Shown: in pieces, positions 1 through 8,934 of the stretch | Numbering within the stretch: position 1 is the stretch's first letter | Layout of the letters: each line of letters opens with the position of its first letter | DNA from: Streptomyces resistomycificus | Lineage (GTDB): Bacteria; Actinomycetota; Actinomycetes; Streptomycetales; Streptomycetaceae | Assembly: GCF_001514265.1 (NCBI RefSeq) | Contig: NZ_KQ948991.1 | Span: forward strand, 223,060 to 287,059 | Reading direction: 5' to 3' | DNA: 64,000 bases | Notes under the pieces: model-generated | What the model was told of the DNA's origin: nothing | Seen by the model: only the letters and a program-made list of their open reading frames with translations | Database searches by the model: none | Made by a program: the position numbers and the translations under genes

Positions 1-256
1 AGCCCGGTTCCCGCTCCCGCGACACCAGCCGGACCTGTGCCAGATAGCGCACCGCCCCGGACACGGCCGCGGGGCTGATCTGCAGCTGTTCGCCCAGCTC
101 GGCGGAGGTCAGGGCGCCCGCGTCGGAGGCGAGCAGCGCGGCGAAGACCCGGGCCGGCATGCGCGGCATCCCGGCCTCGACGAGCTGCGCCGCGAAGCGC
201 TCGACAAACCGCGAGACCGCCCCGGGATCCCGCTCGGCATCCTTCGTCTCCGCCAT
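1..256 (-). CDS. MarR/GbsR-type transcriptional regulator, N-terminal part
   Basis: The ATG is the complement of 254-256 and the frame stays open to the left edge, so only the first ~85 residues are present. They hold a helix-turn-helix typical of the MarR/GbsR group: a helix LVEAGMPRMPARVFAALLAS, then LTSAELGEQLQISPAAVSGAV, whose AAVSGAVRYL part is the likely recognition helix. The gene is divergent from the ABC transporter at 361. That is the usual layout for a repressor of its neighbouring exporter, so control of the 361-3014 pair is inferred. The ligand cannot be told from this part. Confidence 0.8.
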   Translation of the reverse strand, partial: MAETKDAERDPGAVSRFVERFAAQLVEAGMPRMPARVFAALLASDAGALTSAELGEQLQISPAAVSGAVRYLAQVRLVSREREPG

Positions 257-360
257 GCCTCGATCATCTCCCCTGGTCAGCCGCTCCCAATGGAGTCTAA
301 CGGTGATTTTGATGGTTCCTTAACTTCACAAATTTCTGAACGAAGCGTACGTTCTGAAGC

Positions 361-1356
361 ATGACGAAGGCAAACTCCGCTATCGAGGTATCCGGACTGC
401 ACAAGTCGTTCGGCAAAACGCACGCGCTCGACGGCCTCGACCTGGTCGTCGAGACCGGTGAGGTCCACGGCTTCCTCGGCCCCAACGGCGCCGGGAAGTC
501 CACCACCGTCCGCGTCCTGCTCGGCCTGCTGCGCGCCGACTCTGGCGCCGCGCAGGTGCTCGGCCGCGATCCCTGGACGGATGCCGTGGAACTGCACCGG
601 CATCTCGCCTACGTCCCCGGAGACGTCGAGCTGTGGCCCACCCTCACCGGGGGCGAGGCCATCGACCTGCTCGCTCGGCTGCATGATGGGGGCCGCGCGC
701 AGCGCGTCAGGCAGGGTGGTGGCGGGCGACGGGCGGGCGGCATCAACAAGCAGCGCCGGGCCGAGCTCATCGAGCGCTTCGACTTGGACCCGACCAAGAA
801 GGGCCGCGCCTACTCCAAGGGCAACCGGCAGAAGGTCGCCATCGTCGCCGCGCTCGCCTCCGACGCCGAGCTGCTACTCCTCGACGAGCCGACCGCGGGT
901 CTGGACCCGCTGATGGAGGTCGTCTTCCAGGACGTCATCGTCGAGGCCAAGGCGGCCGGCAAGACCGTGCTGCTGTCCAGCCACATCCTGGCCCAGGTGG
1001 AGAAACTCGCCGACCGCGTGAGCATCATCCGGCTCGGCCGGATCGTGCAGTCCGGCACGCTCAGCGAGATGCGGCACCTGACCCGCACCACCATCGAGGC
1101 GGAGACCGAACGCCCCGCCGCCGGCCTGGACGCACTGCCCGGCATCCACGACCTGCAGACCCTCGACGCCGACGCCGGCCGGGTCCGGTTCGCCGTCGAC
1201 GGCGGCCACGTCGACCGCGCGGTGCGCAAGCTCACCGAGTTCGGCATCCGCAGCCTCATCAGCCACCCACCGACGCTGGAGGAGCTCATGCTCCGGCACT
1301 ACGGCGACGAGCTCGCCGCCAACGGCCACTCCGGCAACGGCAACGGAGCCGTGTGA
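361..1356 (+). CDS. ABC transporter ATP-binding protein (drug-efflux type)
   Basis: This is a 331-residue cytoplasmic ATPase that would power the permease encoded next. Walker A (GPNGAGKST) lies at residues ~40-48. The signature is the YSKGNRQ variant at 151-157, common in actinobacterial multidrug ABC-2 ATPases, and Walker B (LLLLDEP) lies at 171-177, followed by a switch His in SSHIL. The stop TGA overlaps the ATG of the permease gene (TGATG), so translation is probably coupled. Oddity: residues ~109-126 are a Gly/Arg-rich stretch between LLARL and the [12 protein letters not shown] helix, where relatives I remember have only a few residues. It looks like an in-frame insertion in the helical domain. 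The substrate is unknown; lipids, drugs and peptides are all possible. Confidence 0.92.
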   Translation: MTKANSAIEVSGLHKSFGKTHALDGLDLVVETGEVHGFLGPNGAGKSTTVRVLLGLLRADSGAAQVLGRDPWTDAVELHRHLAYVPGDVELWPTLTGGEAIDLLARLHDGGRAQRVRQGGGGRRAGGINKQRRAELIERFDLDPTKKGRAYSKGNRQKVAIVAALASDAELLLLDEPTAGLDPLMEVVFQDVIVEAKAAGKTVLLSSHILAQVEKLADRVSIIRLGRIVQSGTLSEMRHLTRTTIEAETERPAAGLDALPGIHDLQTLDADAGRVRFAVDGGHVDRAVRKLTEFGIRSLISHPPTLEELMLRHYGDELAANGHSGNGNGAV

Positions 1357-3014
1357 TGACCACCGCCACCGTCAAAAAGGCCCCAGCACGCACCGCGCCC
1401 GTCACGGGCGGCAACGGTCTGGCGGGGACCCGCACCCTGATCCGCTTCAACCTGCGCCGGGACCGCGTACGGCTGCCGGTGTGGACCCTCGCCCTGTTCC
1501 TCGGCACGATCGCGACCGCCAACAACTACAAGGAGCTGTACGCCGACCCCGAGGACCGCGCCGGCGTCGCCAAGACCATGGACGGTCCTGCCGGACTCGC
1601 CATGTCGGGGCCGAGCCGCTACCTCACCGACTACAACTTCGGCTCGATGCTGGGCCACCAGATGCTCGGCTTCATGGCCGTGCTCGTCGGCCTGATGAGC
1701 GTCCTCGTCATCACCCGGCACACCCGTGCCGAGGAGGAGACCAACCGGGCCGAGCTGGTGCGCTCCACCGTCGTGGGCCGCCACTCCCACCTCGCGGCCG
1801 CCCTGTCCGTGGCCGTCATCGCCAACCTGGTGCTGGCGCTGCTGCTGGCCGTCGGACTCGCGGGTGCGGGCATCGACGGCATCGACGGCACCGGCTCGCT
1901 GCTCTACGGCCTCGGCCACGCGGCCGTCGGCATCGTCTTCGCCACCGTCGCCGCGATCACCGTCCAGATGACGGCGCACACTCGCGGCGCCTCCGGCATG
2001 GCCCTCGCGGTCATCGGCGTCGCCTACGTACTGCGTGCCGCCGGCGACACCGGCTCCAACGGCGCCCTGTCCTGGCTGTCCCCGATCGGCTGGGTGCAGC
2101 GGACGTACGTCTACGTCGACAATCGCTGGTGGCCGCTGCTGCTCTGCCTCGCGCTCGCGGTGGCGTGCGCGGCCGCGGGATTCGTGCTCTCCACCCGACG
2201 GGACGTCGGCGCGGGGCTGCGGGCCGGGAAACTGGGCAGCCCGGTCGCCTCCGACGCACTGGGCACCCCGCTCGGCTTCGCACTGCGGCTGCACCGCGGC
2301 ACGCTCATCGCCTTCGCCGCGGGCCTGTTCCTGATGGGTGCGATGTACGGGTCGATCCTCGGGGACGCCGACGACATGCTGAAGGACATCGACCAGATCC
2401 AGGAGGCCCTCGACCGCATCGGCGGCGCCAGCATCGCCGAGTCGTTCGCCTCGATGGTCATGGTGGTCATCACGGTGGTCGCCGCGGTGTACGTGGTGAT
2501 GGCGGCGCTGCGGCCACGCTCCGAGGAGACCGCAGGCCGCGCCGAACCCCTCCTCGCCACCGGCCTCTCGCGCGCCCGCTGGGTGGGCGGCCACCTGGCC
2601 GTCGCCATGGGCGGCGGCACGGTCGTCCTGCTGGCGGCCGGACTCGGCTTCGGTATCTCGGGGGCGGCCTCCACCGGCGACGCCGGGCTGTTCCCGAAGC
2701 TGGTCGGTGCGGCCCTGGCCTACGCCCCCGCGCTGTGGGTCACGGTCGGCGTCGCGGTGGTGCTCTTCGGCTGGTTCCCGCAGGCGAGCGCGTTCGCCTG
2801 GATCGTGCCGGTCTACGCCTTCCTCGTCGGCTACCTCGGCCAGATCCTCCAGTTCCCCGACTGGATGAACAACCTCTCCCCCTTCGGCCATGTGCCCCAG
2901 CTCCCCGCCGCCGACATGTCCTGGACGCCGATGCTGCTTCTGACCCTCGTCGCCGCGGGCCTGGTGCGGCTGGGGGTGGCGGGCTTCCGCCGACGGGACC
3001 TGGAGACGAAGTAG
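1356..3014 (+). CDS. ABC-2 type transporter permease
   Basis: This 552-residue polytopic membrane protein is the partner of the upstream ATPase. I chose the ATG at 1356 because it overlaps the ATPase stop codon; a GTG one codon earlier is in frame. The protein starts with a short basic tail, and the first helix is near VWTLALFLGTIATAN. Two halves each hold about six hydrophobic helices, separated around ALRLHRGTLIAFAAG. This is the fused two-half layout of actinobacterial ABC-2 exporters, so one subunit could form the whole membrane domain. With the divergent regulator at 1-256 it looks like a self-regulated efflux module. The substrate is not predictable. Confidence 0.9.
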   Translation: MTTATVKKAPARTAPVTGGNGLAGTRTLIRFNLRRDRVRLPVWTLALFLGTIATANNYKELYADPEDRAGVAKTMDGPAGLAMSGPSRYLTDYNFGSMLGHQMLGFMAVLVGLMSVLVITRHTRAEEETNRAELVRSTVVGRHSHLAAALSVAVIANLVLALLLAVGLAGAGIDGIDGTGSLLYGLGHAAVGIVFATVAAITVQMTAHTRGASGMALAVIGVAYVLRAAGDTGSNGALSWLSPIGWVQRTYVYVDNRWWPLLLCLALAVACAAAGFVLSTRRDVGAGLRAGKLGSPVASDALGTPLGFALRLHRGTLIAFAAGLFLMGAMYGSILGDADDMLKDIDQIQEALDRIGGASIAESFASMVMVVITVVAAVYVVMAALRPRSEETAGRAEPLLATGLSRARWVGGHLAVAMGGGTVVLLAAGLGFGISGAASTGDAGLFPKLVGAALAYAPALWVTVGVAVVLFGWFPQASAFAWIVPVYAFLVGYLGQILQFPDWMNNLSPFGHVPQLPAADMSWTPMLLLTLVAAGLVRLGVAGFRRRDLETK

Positions 3015-3086
3015 CCCTAGAAGCCCTGGCTGGTGGCACCTGGTAGCCCTGTGCGATCCGGAACTCCCGGCGGCCCGCACGCGTCC

Positions 3087-3329
3087 ATGCCAGGCATGGG
3101 ACAACGTGCGCAGGCCGCCGCGGGGTGTCTGACCGCCGCTGTCGGCGCCGGAGCGGGGCTCGTCGTGTGGGCCGTCGCGGCCGGCGGCCCCCGGAGACGG
3201 TTCTATCGCTTCGAGCAGGCCCCCGACTGGAGCGTGCTCTACGCCGAACTGCCGCTGATGGTCCTCGGGGGCACCGCCGCCTTCCTCGGCGTGTGGGCCG
3301 TGCTGCGGCGCCTCAGACCTCGACGCTGA
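3087..3329 (+). CDS. small membrane protein, unknown function
   Basis: Starting at ATG 3087 (MPGMGQ) this encodes ~80 residues; ATG 3096 and an upstream GTG at 3033 are also in frame, and none has a good ribosome site. Two hydrophobic helices are visible, AAAGCLTAAVGAGAGLVVWA and LMVLGGTAAFLGVWAVL, joined by a polar stretch with FYRFEQAPDW. The C terminus is basic (RRLRPRR). The last bases overlap the convergent P450 gene. I recognise no family. The helix pattern and position behind the permease support a real small membrane protein. Confidence 0.5.
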   Translation: MPGMGQRAQAAAGCLTAAVGAGAGLVVWAVAAGGPRRRFYRFEQAPDWSVLYAELPLMVLGGTAAFLGVWAVLRRLRPRR

Positions 3330-4515
3330 GCCCCTCAAGGCCCCGGATCACGAAGTTCGGCTTGCGCTGCGGCTCCGCCGCGAGGCCGAGCGTCGGGGCC
3401 TTCTCCAGGAGGGCCCGCATGGACGCCGCCAGTTCGATGCGGGCCAGCGGTGCTCCGATGCAGTAGTGGATGCCGGCGCTGAAGGAGATGTGCGGGTTGT
3501 CCTCGCGGGTGAGGTCGAGCCGCTCGGGGTCGCGGAACACCTCGGGATCATGGTTCGCGGAGCCGAACAGCATCGCGATCTCCGCGCCCCTCGGGATGGC
3601 CGTGCCGTCGATCTCGATGTCGTCCAGGACCCAGCGCTCGAAGAGCTGGAGCGGGGTGTCGTAACGCATCAGCTCCTCGATCGCCGAGGGGACCAGTGAG
3701 GGGTCCGCGCGCAGGGCCGCCAGCTGGTCCGGGTTGCGGAACAGGGCCCACCAGCCGTTGACCGTGGCGTTCACCGTGGCCTCGTGGCCCGCGTTCAGCA
3801 ACAGCACGCAGGTCGAGATCATCTCCTGCTCGGTGAGCCGGTCGCCCTCGTCGTGCGCCGCGATCAGCCCCGAGATCAGGTCGTCGCCCGGCTCCTTGCG
3901 GCGCTCGGCGATCAGTGCGCGGAGGTAGTCGGAGAACTCGACCGACGCGCGGACCGCCTTCGCCGCCACGTCCTCGGACGGGCTCAGCTCGTACATCCCG
4001 CAGATGTCCGCCGACCAGGGCCGCAGCGGCGCCCGGTCCCCCTCCGGGATGCCCAGCATCTCGGCGATCACCGCCACCGGGAGCGGCTCGGCCACGTCCG
4101 TGAGCAGGTCGCCGCCGCCCGCCTCCACCAGCGCGGACACCAGCTCGTCGGCCAGCCCGTGGACGTACGGCTTCAGCCGCTCCACCGTGCGCGGGGTGAA
4201 CGCCTTCGACACCAGGCGCCGGATCCGGGTGTGGTCCGGCGGCTCCAGGTCGAGCATCCCGTGGTCGTTCAGCACGTGGAACGGCTCGTGCGCCGTCGGC
4301 GGCGCCGTCCGCCCGAAGTCCTCGTGCGTGAACCGGTGCTGGTACGTCCGCCCCAGCCGCCGGTCCCGCAGCAGCGCGGAGACGTCCGCGTGGTGCGACA
4401 CCAGCCACTGGCCGGTGGGCTCGAAGTACTGCACGCGGCCGCGCTCACGCAGTTCGGCGTACGCGGGGTAGGGGTCGGCGACGAACGCCGGGTCCCAGGG
4501 ATCGAAGGCTGCCAT
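3313..4515 (-). CDS. cytochrome P450
   Basis: This 400-residue soluble bacterial class I P450 would oxidise a substrate using a ferredoxin and reductase encoded elsewhere. The heme-ligand loop FSAGIHYCIG places the Cys thiolate at about residue 352. The I-helix oxygen-binding motif is AGHEAT, the K-helix ExxR lies in IEELMRYDTPLQ, and PPDHTRIRRLVSKAFTPR is the usual C-helix region. The start ATG is at 4513-4515. No ferredoxin gene is adjacent and no biosynthetic cluster surrounds it, so the substrate is unknown. The general look is CYP105/107-like, typical of Streptomyces xenobiotic or secondary-metabolite P450s. It is divergent from the small gene at 4660. Confidence 0.95.
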   Translation of the reverse strand: MAAFDPWDPAFVADPYPAYAELRERGRVQYFEPTGQWLVSHHADVSALLRDRRLGRTYQHRFTHEDFGRTAPPTAHEPFHVLNDHGMLDLEPPDHTRIRRLVSKAFTPRTVERLKPYVHGLADELVSALVEAGGGDLLTDVAEPLPVAVIAEMLGIPEGDRAPLRPWSADICGMYELSPSEDVAAKAVRASVEFSDYLRALIAERRKEPGDDLISGLIAAHDEGDRLTEQEMISTCVLLLNAGHEATVNATVNGWWALFRNPDQLAALRADPSLVPSAIEELMRYDTPLQLFERWVLDDIEIDGTAIPRGAEIAMLFGSANHDPEVFRDPERLDLTREDNPHISFSAGIHYCIGAPLARIELAASMRALLEKAPTLGLAAEPQRKPNFVIRGLEGLSVEV

Positions 4516-4659
4516 GACGGGACGCTAGCCCGGCGTCCCCCTGTCTGACCAGGGGCGTCTGTGGAAACAGGGTTCGGCCGCGGCGTTGTTGTGCGAGTCT
4601 GTGTCCCGTCGACGCGTCCGCACGGACGCCACCTGCGCACAGTGGAGGGGCTTGTGGCT

Positions 4660-4932
4660 GTGGGGAGGGCCGCCCGTCGGGCGGAACGCACGACGGCGGT
4701 GGAAGCGGCGGTCGGGAAGGACGCGGCTCCCGCCGCACTGGACCTGCTGGAACTGGTCGAGCTCGCGTGGCACGACTGCTACGGCGAGATCACGCCGGGC
4801 GATCAGGTGATCGAGGACATCCTGACGTGCACACAGGGCGACCTCACACGGATGATCGGAGTCTGCCGGCTGGCTGTCGAGAGTTGGCGGGATCTGCGGG
4901 TGGCCGCTGACGGCATCAGGTCGGGCCGGTAG
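4660..4932 (+). CDS. conserved actinobacterial protein of unknown function
   Basis: From GTG 4660 the product has 90 residues. The start is preceded by GGAGGGG at 4644-4650, spaced nine bases. GTG codons at 4642 and 4654 are alternatives. It is a soluble, helical protein with DLLELVELAWHDCYGEITP in the middle and a C-terminal helix ending in DLRVAADGIRSGR. It looks like a small conserved Streptomyces protein that I have seen only as hypothetical, with no catalytic motif. It is divergently transcribed from the P450 gene. Confidence 0.6.
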   Translation: MGRAARRAERTTAVEAAVGKDAAPAALDLLELVELAWHDCYGEITPGDQVIEDILTCTQGDLTRMIGVCRLAVESWRDLRVAADGIRSGR

Positions 4933-5003
4933 CGCCGAGAGCGCGGACCGGCGGGCCGCCCTCGCCGGTCACCGGTCTTCAGGGTCCTTCTGGCCCCCGC
5001 CGG

Positions 5004-5459
5004 TCACCGGTCTCCCCGGTCCTCCTGGGCCTGGCCGAAGTCCGGCAGGGTGAGTGAGCCGTCCGCCGCCAGCGGGAAGCCGGGGTTGTGGGCGACCTCC
5101 CAGGCGTGACCGTCCGGATCGACGAACGCGCTCGAGTAGAACCCGACGGCGTTGACGGCGGCGGGCTTCGTGACGGTGCCGCCGGCCCGCCGCACGGCCT
5201 CGAGCAGTTCGTCGACCTCCGCCTCCGACCGCACGTTGTGCGCCAGGGCGATCCCGCCGAAACCGGTGGCGGGACCGGGCCGCAGACCGACGTCCCTCGC
5301 GATCTCGTCCCGGCTCCACAGGACCAGGCCGAGGCCGCCGGCCTGGAAGAAGACGGTCTCCTCGACCTCCTGTCCGCGCCAGCCCAGTGCCTCGTAGAAG
5401 GCCTTGGAGCGCGCGAGGTCGAGGACTCCCAGCGTGATCAGGGTGATGCGCTGTTCCAT
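5004..5459 (-). CDS. VOC (glyoxalase/dioxygenase fold) family protein
   Basis: The product has 151 residues with the two beta-alpha-beta-beta-beta units of the vicinal oxygen chelate fold: an N-terminal half starting ITLGVLDLARSKAFYEALGW, and a second half with GGIALAHNVRSEAEVDELLEAV and a closing DPDGHAWEVAHNPGF. The DPDGHxWE motif is the usual end of actinobacterial VOC proteins. The metal-binding set is incomplete by eye, so it may be a binding or resistance protein rather than a lyase. It sits 13 bases from the stop of the response regulator gene, on the same strand, so it may be the last gene of that transcript. Confidence 0.88.
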   Translation of the reverse strand: MEQRITLITLGVLDLARSKAFYEALGWRGQEVEETVFFQAGGLGLVLWSRDEIARDVGLRPGPATGFGGIALAHNVRSEAEVDELLEAVRRAGGTVTKPAAVNAVGFYSSAFVDPDGHAWEVAHNPGFPLAADGSLTLPDFGQAQEDRGDR

Positions 5460-5472
5460 GTCCTCACGGTAC

Positions 5473-6138
5473 TCAGCCCGGGGTCACCAGGCGGGCCTCG
5501 TAGGCGAACACCGCCGCCTGGGTGCGGTCCCGCAGGCCCAGCTTCACCAGGATCCGGCTGACGTGGGTCTTGATCGTGGACTCGGCCACCACCAGCCGTT
5601 CCGCGATCTCCGCGTTGGACAGGCCCTGGGCGATCAGGACCAGTACCTCCGTCTCCCGGTCGGTCAGATCGCCGTAGGCCGCCTGGGCGGAGGGCATCAG
5701 GCGCGGGGTCTCGGACAGCTTCGAGAACTCGGTGATCAGCCGCCTGGTCACCGAGGGGGCCAGCAGCGCCTCGCCGGAGGCCACCACCCGTACCCCGTCG
5801 GCGAGCTGGCGGGCGGAGGCGTCCTTCAGCAGGAAGCCCGAGGCGCCCGCCCGCAGCGCCTGGTACACGTACTCGTCGAGGTCGAAGGTGGTGAGCACCA
5901 GCACCTTCGCCGTGCCGTCCGCCGCGACGATCTCCCGGGTCGCCTCGATGCCGTTGAGCTCCGGCATGCGGATGTCCATCAGGACGACGTCGGGGGCGAG
6001 TTCACGGACCCGGTCGACCGCCTCCCGGCCGTTGACGGCCTCGCCGACGACCTCGATGTCCGGCATCGCGTTCAGCAGCACCGAGAAACCCTCGCGCACC
6101 ATCATCTGGTCGTCCGCGATCAGCACCCGGATCGTCAT
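5473..6138 (-). CDS. NarL/LuxR-family response regulator
   Basis: This 221-residue cytoplasmic regulator is the partner of the kinase encoded immediately upstream. The receiver domain (residues ~3-120) has the acidic pair DD at 9-10, the phospho-acceptor Asp55 in VVLMDIRMPE and the conserved Lys in LLKDAS. The C-terminal HTH (~155-215) has LTDRETEVLVLIAQGLSNAE and an STIKTHVSRIL recognition helix. Its ATG overlaps the kinase stop by four bases (ATGA), so the two are coupled. The target genes are not evident. Neighbouring candidates are the VOC gene downstream and the kinase promoter itself. Confidence 0.95.
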   Translation of the reverse strand: MTIRVLIADDQMMVREGFSVLLNAMPDIEVVGEAVNGREAVDRVRELAPDVVLMDIRMPELNGIEATREIVAADGTAKVLVLTTFDLDEYVYQALRAGASGFLLKDASARQLADGVRVVASGEALLAPSVTRRLITEFSKLSETPRLMPSAQAAYGDLTDRETEVLVLIAQGLSNAEIAERLVVAESTIKTHVSRILVKLGLRDRTQAAVFAYEARLVTPG

Positions 6139-7481
6139 GCGTCACCCTCGCTCGTCGCGGGCACCGGCAGGAACACCGCCACCTCGTATCCTCCGTCGGC
6201 CGTCGAGCCCGCCGTCATCTCGCCGTTCAGCATGGAGACCCGCTCCCGCATGCCGGTGATGCCGTGCCCGGCGCCGGGCGAGGGCTTCACCAGGGCCGGC
6301 GCGGGCGGCGGGTCGTTGACTATCCGCAGGCCCAGCCCGCCCAGGACGTAACCGATCTCGACCCGGGCGCTCGCGCCGGGCGCGTGCCGCAGCGTGTTGC
6401 TCAGCGCCTCCTGCACGATCCGGTACGCCGACAGCTCGACGCCCTGCGGCAGCTCGCGCACCGCTCCGGTCACCGTCTTGTCGACGCGCAGCCCGGCGTC
6501 CCGCACGTTGGCGAGCAGGGCGTCCAGGTCGGCGAGGGTGGGCTGCGGGGCGTCCGGGGCCTCGTAGTCCTCGGCGCGGACCACGCCCAGCACCCGGCGC
6601 AGTTCGGTCAGGGCCGCGACGGCGTTCTCCCGGATGGTGACGAAGGCCCGCTCCAGCTCCGGCGGCGGGTTCTCCACCCGGTAGGGGGCGGCCTCCGCCT
6701 GGATGGCGACGACCGACATGTGGTGGGCGACCACGTCGTGCAGCTCACGGGCGATCGTGGTGCGCTCCTCCAGGAGCGTGCGGCGGGAGCGCTCCTGCGC
6801 GGTCACGGTCTGCTGGGCGGTCACCTCCTGCTTCGCCTGCCGGCGTGTGTGCCAGACGGCGACGCAGAGCAGGACCATCGCGGAGAACACCAGCATCGGA
6901 GCCGTATTGCTGCCGAAGTAGTCCGAGCCGAACCCGGCCTCCGCCAGCAGGCCGTACGCCGCCGTCAGCGCCCACATCCACCCCGCTGTGCGCGGCCTGG
7001 TGCGCACGGCCACGACCGTCAGCACCGTCAGGTGGCAGGCGAAGGAGCCGGGCGTCCAGGGCCAGTCGCCCCAGCCCCCGCTCATCATTCCGGTGACCGG
7101 GGCGATCGCCATGGACAGCCAGAACGCCCCGACGGGCCGCACCATGGTCAGCAGAACGGGGAGCACGCACAGCGGAACGAGCAGCAGGGGCGGCCCGCCG
7201 GTGTCGACACCGGCGAGGGCCAGGGTGAACAGGGCCGCCACGGCGATCAGGGCGTGCGGCGTCCAGGCCGCGTACTCGCGCAGCCGTCCCGGCAGCCGCC
7301 GGGTCACCGGGCCGTCGACGCCCATGCGGCTCAGGGGACGGTAGGCGAAGGCGTCGTGGAACAGGTCCTGCCGCAGCCCGCGCAGGGCGTCCGCGGCCAG
7401 CCGGAACTCGGGGCTGCGCGCCTTGTAGGCGGCGTACGGGTCGCGCGGCGGTGTCTGCTGCGTCTGGGTCGTCTCGGTCAC
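6135..7481 (-). CDS. sensor histidine kinase (HisKA_3 / NarX-type)
   Basis: This 448-residue membrane kinase starts at GTG 7481. Residues ~72-210 contain about five or six hydrophobic helices with no large extracellular loop, so the sensed signal is probably in or near the membrane. A coiled coil rich in Gln follows (KQEVTAQQTVTAQERSRR). The dimerisation box IARELHDVVAHHMSVVAIQ puts the phospho-His at 248. The ATPase domain is seen in the G-box stretch GAGHGITGMRERV near the C terminus. It overlaps the response regulator by four bases. Such intramembrane-sensing kinases often pair with efflux pumps, but no pump is in this operon. Confidence 0.94.
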   Translation of the reverse strand: MTETTQTQQTPPRDPYAAYKARSPEFRLAADALRGLRQDLFHDAFAYRPLSRMGVDGPVTRRLPGRLREYAAWTPHALIAVAALFTLALAGVDTGGPPLLLVPLCVLPVLLTMVRPVGAFWLSMAIAPVTGMMSGGWGDWPWTPGSFACHLTVLTVVAVRTRPRTAGWMWALTAAYGLLAEAGFGSDYFGSNTAPMLVFSAMVLLCVAVWHTRRQAKQEVTAQQTVTAQERSRRTLLEERTTIARELHDVVAHHMSVVAIQAEAAPYRVENPPPELERAFVTIRENAVAALTELRRVLGVVRAEDYEAPDAPQPTLADLDALLANVRDAGLRVDKTVTGAVRELPQGVELSAYRIVQEALSNTLRHAPGASARVEIGYVLGGLGLRIVNDPPPAPALVKPSPGAGHGITGMRERVSMLNGEMTAGSTADGGYEVAVFLPVPATSEGDA

Positions 7482-7607
7482 GTACAGAACGGTAGAGGGA
7501 CGCCCGGGCAGCGGTCGTCACCAGTGAGAAGGGTCCTGGGGCCTCCCTCTCAGGTACTACCCGGCCGACTCACCGGCCCGTCCGGGGTGGTCGGCCGTCC
7601 CGCCGGC

Positions 7608-8486
7608 TCACCAGGCGAGCTGCGCGATCTCCTCCGCCACCACCGCGCACGCGTCGGCCGCCGGGTCGATCAGCGGGAAGTGTCCGACGTCCTCCAGGAG
7701 CGTCAGGCCGACCACCTCGCCGGCCTTCGCCGCCGCGTCCGCGTAGGACTCGGCGACCGGCTGCGGGACGACGAGGTCGTCACGGCCCTGGACCAGCGTG
7801 GTGGCGATGCCGGTGGGGAGCAGCAGGGCGGGGTCCGCATACGGCCGGCGCTCGGCGAACACGTCCTGCCCGCCCAGGAGTTGGCTTACGGCTCCACCGC
7901 ACACGTCCAGCTTGTCCGCCACCGTGAAGTCCGCGATCGGGGCGAGCGCGACGACGCCGCGCAGGGGGGCCGGGCGGTCGGTGCGCCAGGGGGCGTCGGC
8001 GGGCAGCAGGTGCCGGGCGGCGGCCCACAGGGCGAGGTGGCCGCCCGCCGAGTGGCCGGTGACGACCATGCGGCGCGGGTCGGCCTGCGGGAGGGCCGCG
8101 CGGACGAGGGCGGGCAGCGCGTCGAGGGCGGCGGCGACGTCGTCGAAGGTGTCCGGCCAGCGTCCCGCGACCGGCTCGCCGCTCCCGGCGCCCTCGTCGC
8201 CCCGCCGGTACTCCACGCTCGCCACCGCGTATCCGCGCCGGGCCAGGTGGTCGGCGAACGGCGAGATGTGGCGGCGGTCGTACGGCGCGCGCCAGGCGCC
8301 CCCGTGCAGCACGACGATCAGCGGGGCGGGAAGCCCGGGGACCGCCTCGCCGTGCGGTGCGTGGAGGTCGATCACCTGGTCGGGATGGTCGCCGTACGCC
8401 ACGGTGGCGTCGGGGGCGACCTCCGGGTGGGAGAAGACCGACTGCTCCTCGGCGGCGGCACGGGAAGCTGCGGCGTCGTCCGGCAT
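7608..8486 (-). CDS. alpha/beta hydrolase, candidate kynurenine formamidase
   Basis: I chose ATG 8486 (MPDDAAAS) because GAGAGG sits seven bases before it; a longer in-frame ORF to 8594 lacks this. The 292-residue protein has the HGGAW oxyanion motif at 61-65, the nucleophile elbow GHSAGG (Ser146), an Asp in QGRDDLVVP and the catalytic His in EDVGHFPL, a complete triad. HGGxW is characteristic of kynurenine formamidases of the hormone-sensitive-lipase-like group. The tryptophan dioxygenase and kynureninase genes follow on the same strand just upstream, and the route needs N-formylkynurenine hydrolysis between them. The assignment is therefore likely but rests partly on context; a general esterase is the alternative. 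Confidence 0.85.
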   Translation of the reverse strand: MPDDAAASRAAAEEQSVFSHPEVAPDATVAYGDHPDQVIDLHAPHGEAVPGLPAPLIVVLHGGAWRAPYDRRHISPFADHLARRGYAVASVEYRRGDEGAGSGEPVAGRWPDTFDDVAAALDALPALVRAALPQADPRRMVVTGHSAGGHLALWAAARHLLPADAPWRTDRPAPLRGVVALAPIADFTVADKLDVCGGAVSQLLGGQDVFAERRPYADPALLLPTGIATTLVQGRDDLVVPQPVAESYADAAAKAGEVVGLTLLEDVGHFPLIDPAADACAVVAEEIAQLAW

Positions 8487-8934
8487 GCTCCAACCTCTCA
8501 GCGATGAAACGGATTTGGCGGACCGGGAAGCCGTCCCGAAGGGAGATTCGGCCGTTGGCGGGGACGCTATCAGGCCCATGACGTGCGCGGACACGGGGAT
8601 GTCACGCTCGGTGAGGGCTAAACGGTTTCTGCCGTCTCGTCAGCCTGACTTCGTCACCACCGGGGCGCCCCCGCCCCCGCCGACGCCGACCGCGCGGCCG
8701 GGGCGGCGGCGCGGGCGCGGCCGGGGGTGTACACGGCCTCGGCATGAGCTGGAGACCCGCGACGCGGCCGAGGCCGCCGACGCCGACCGCGCGGCGGTCA
8801 CGGCAGCGCGGGCGCGACCGGAGGTGTACACGGGCCTCGGCGTGAACCGGGGGTGTACACGGCCTCCGCGTGAGCGGGAGACCCGCGACGCGAGCCGCCC
8901 GGCACGGGCGGGCGCCGCGGGCCCGGCCGGTCCG
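8487..8934. other. intergenic region with GTGTACAC repeats
   Basis: This stretch separates the formamidase-like gene from kynureninase. It has no convincing gene. Its right part is very GC-rich and carries three imperfect copies of a block built around GTGTACACGGCCTC (see the repeat entry). The left part (8487-8640) should contain the promoter of the hydrolase gene, but I cannot pick out a clear -10/-35 pair. Confidence 0.5.
8721..8895. repeat. three-copy imperfect repeat around GTGTACAC
   Basis: The palindrome GTGTACAC occurs at 8727-8734, 8824-8831 and 8853-8860, each followed by CGGCCTC or CGGGCCTC. Copies one and three continue into a near-identical GGAGACCCGCGACGC block at about 8751-8765 and 8877-8891. 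The units are ~126 and ~29 bases apart, so this is a dispersed rather than strict tandem array. It lies between two genes of the tryptophan pathway and could be regulatory or simply an expanded GC-rich spacer. Confidence 0.6.

Noticed and set aside
1299..3338. Long minus-strand open frame of 679 codons opposite the ABC permease
   Set aside because: It is a GC-rich shadow of the permease; its protein is repetitive, rich in Gly, Arg and His, and has no domain or ribosome site.
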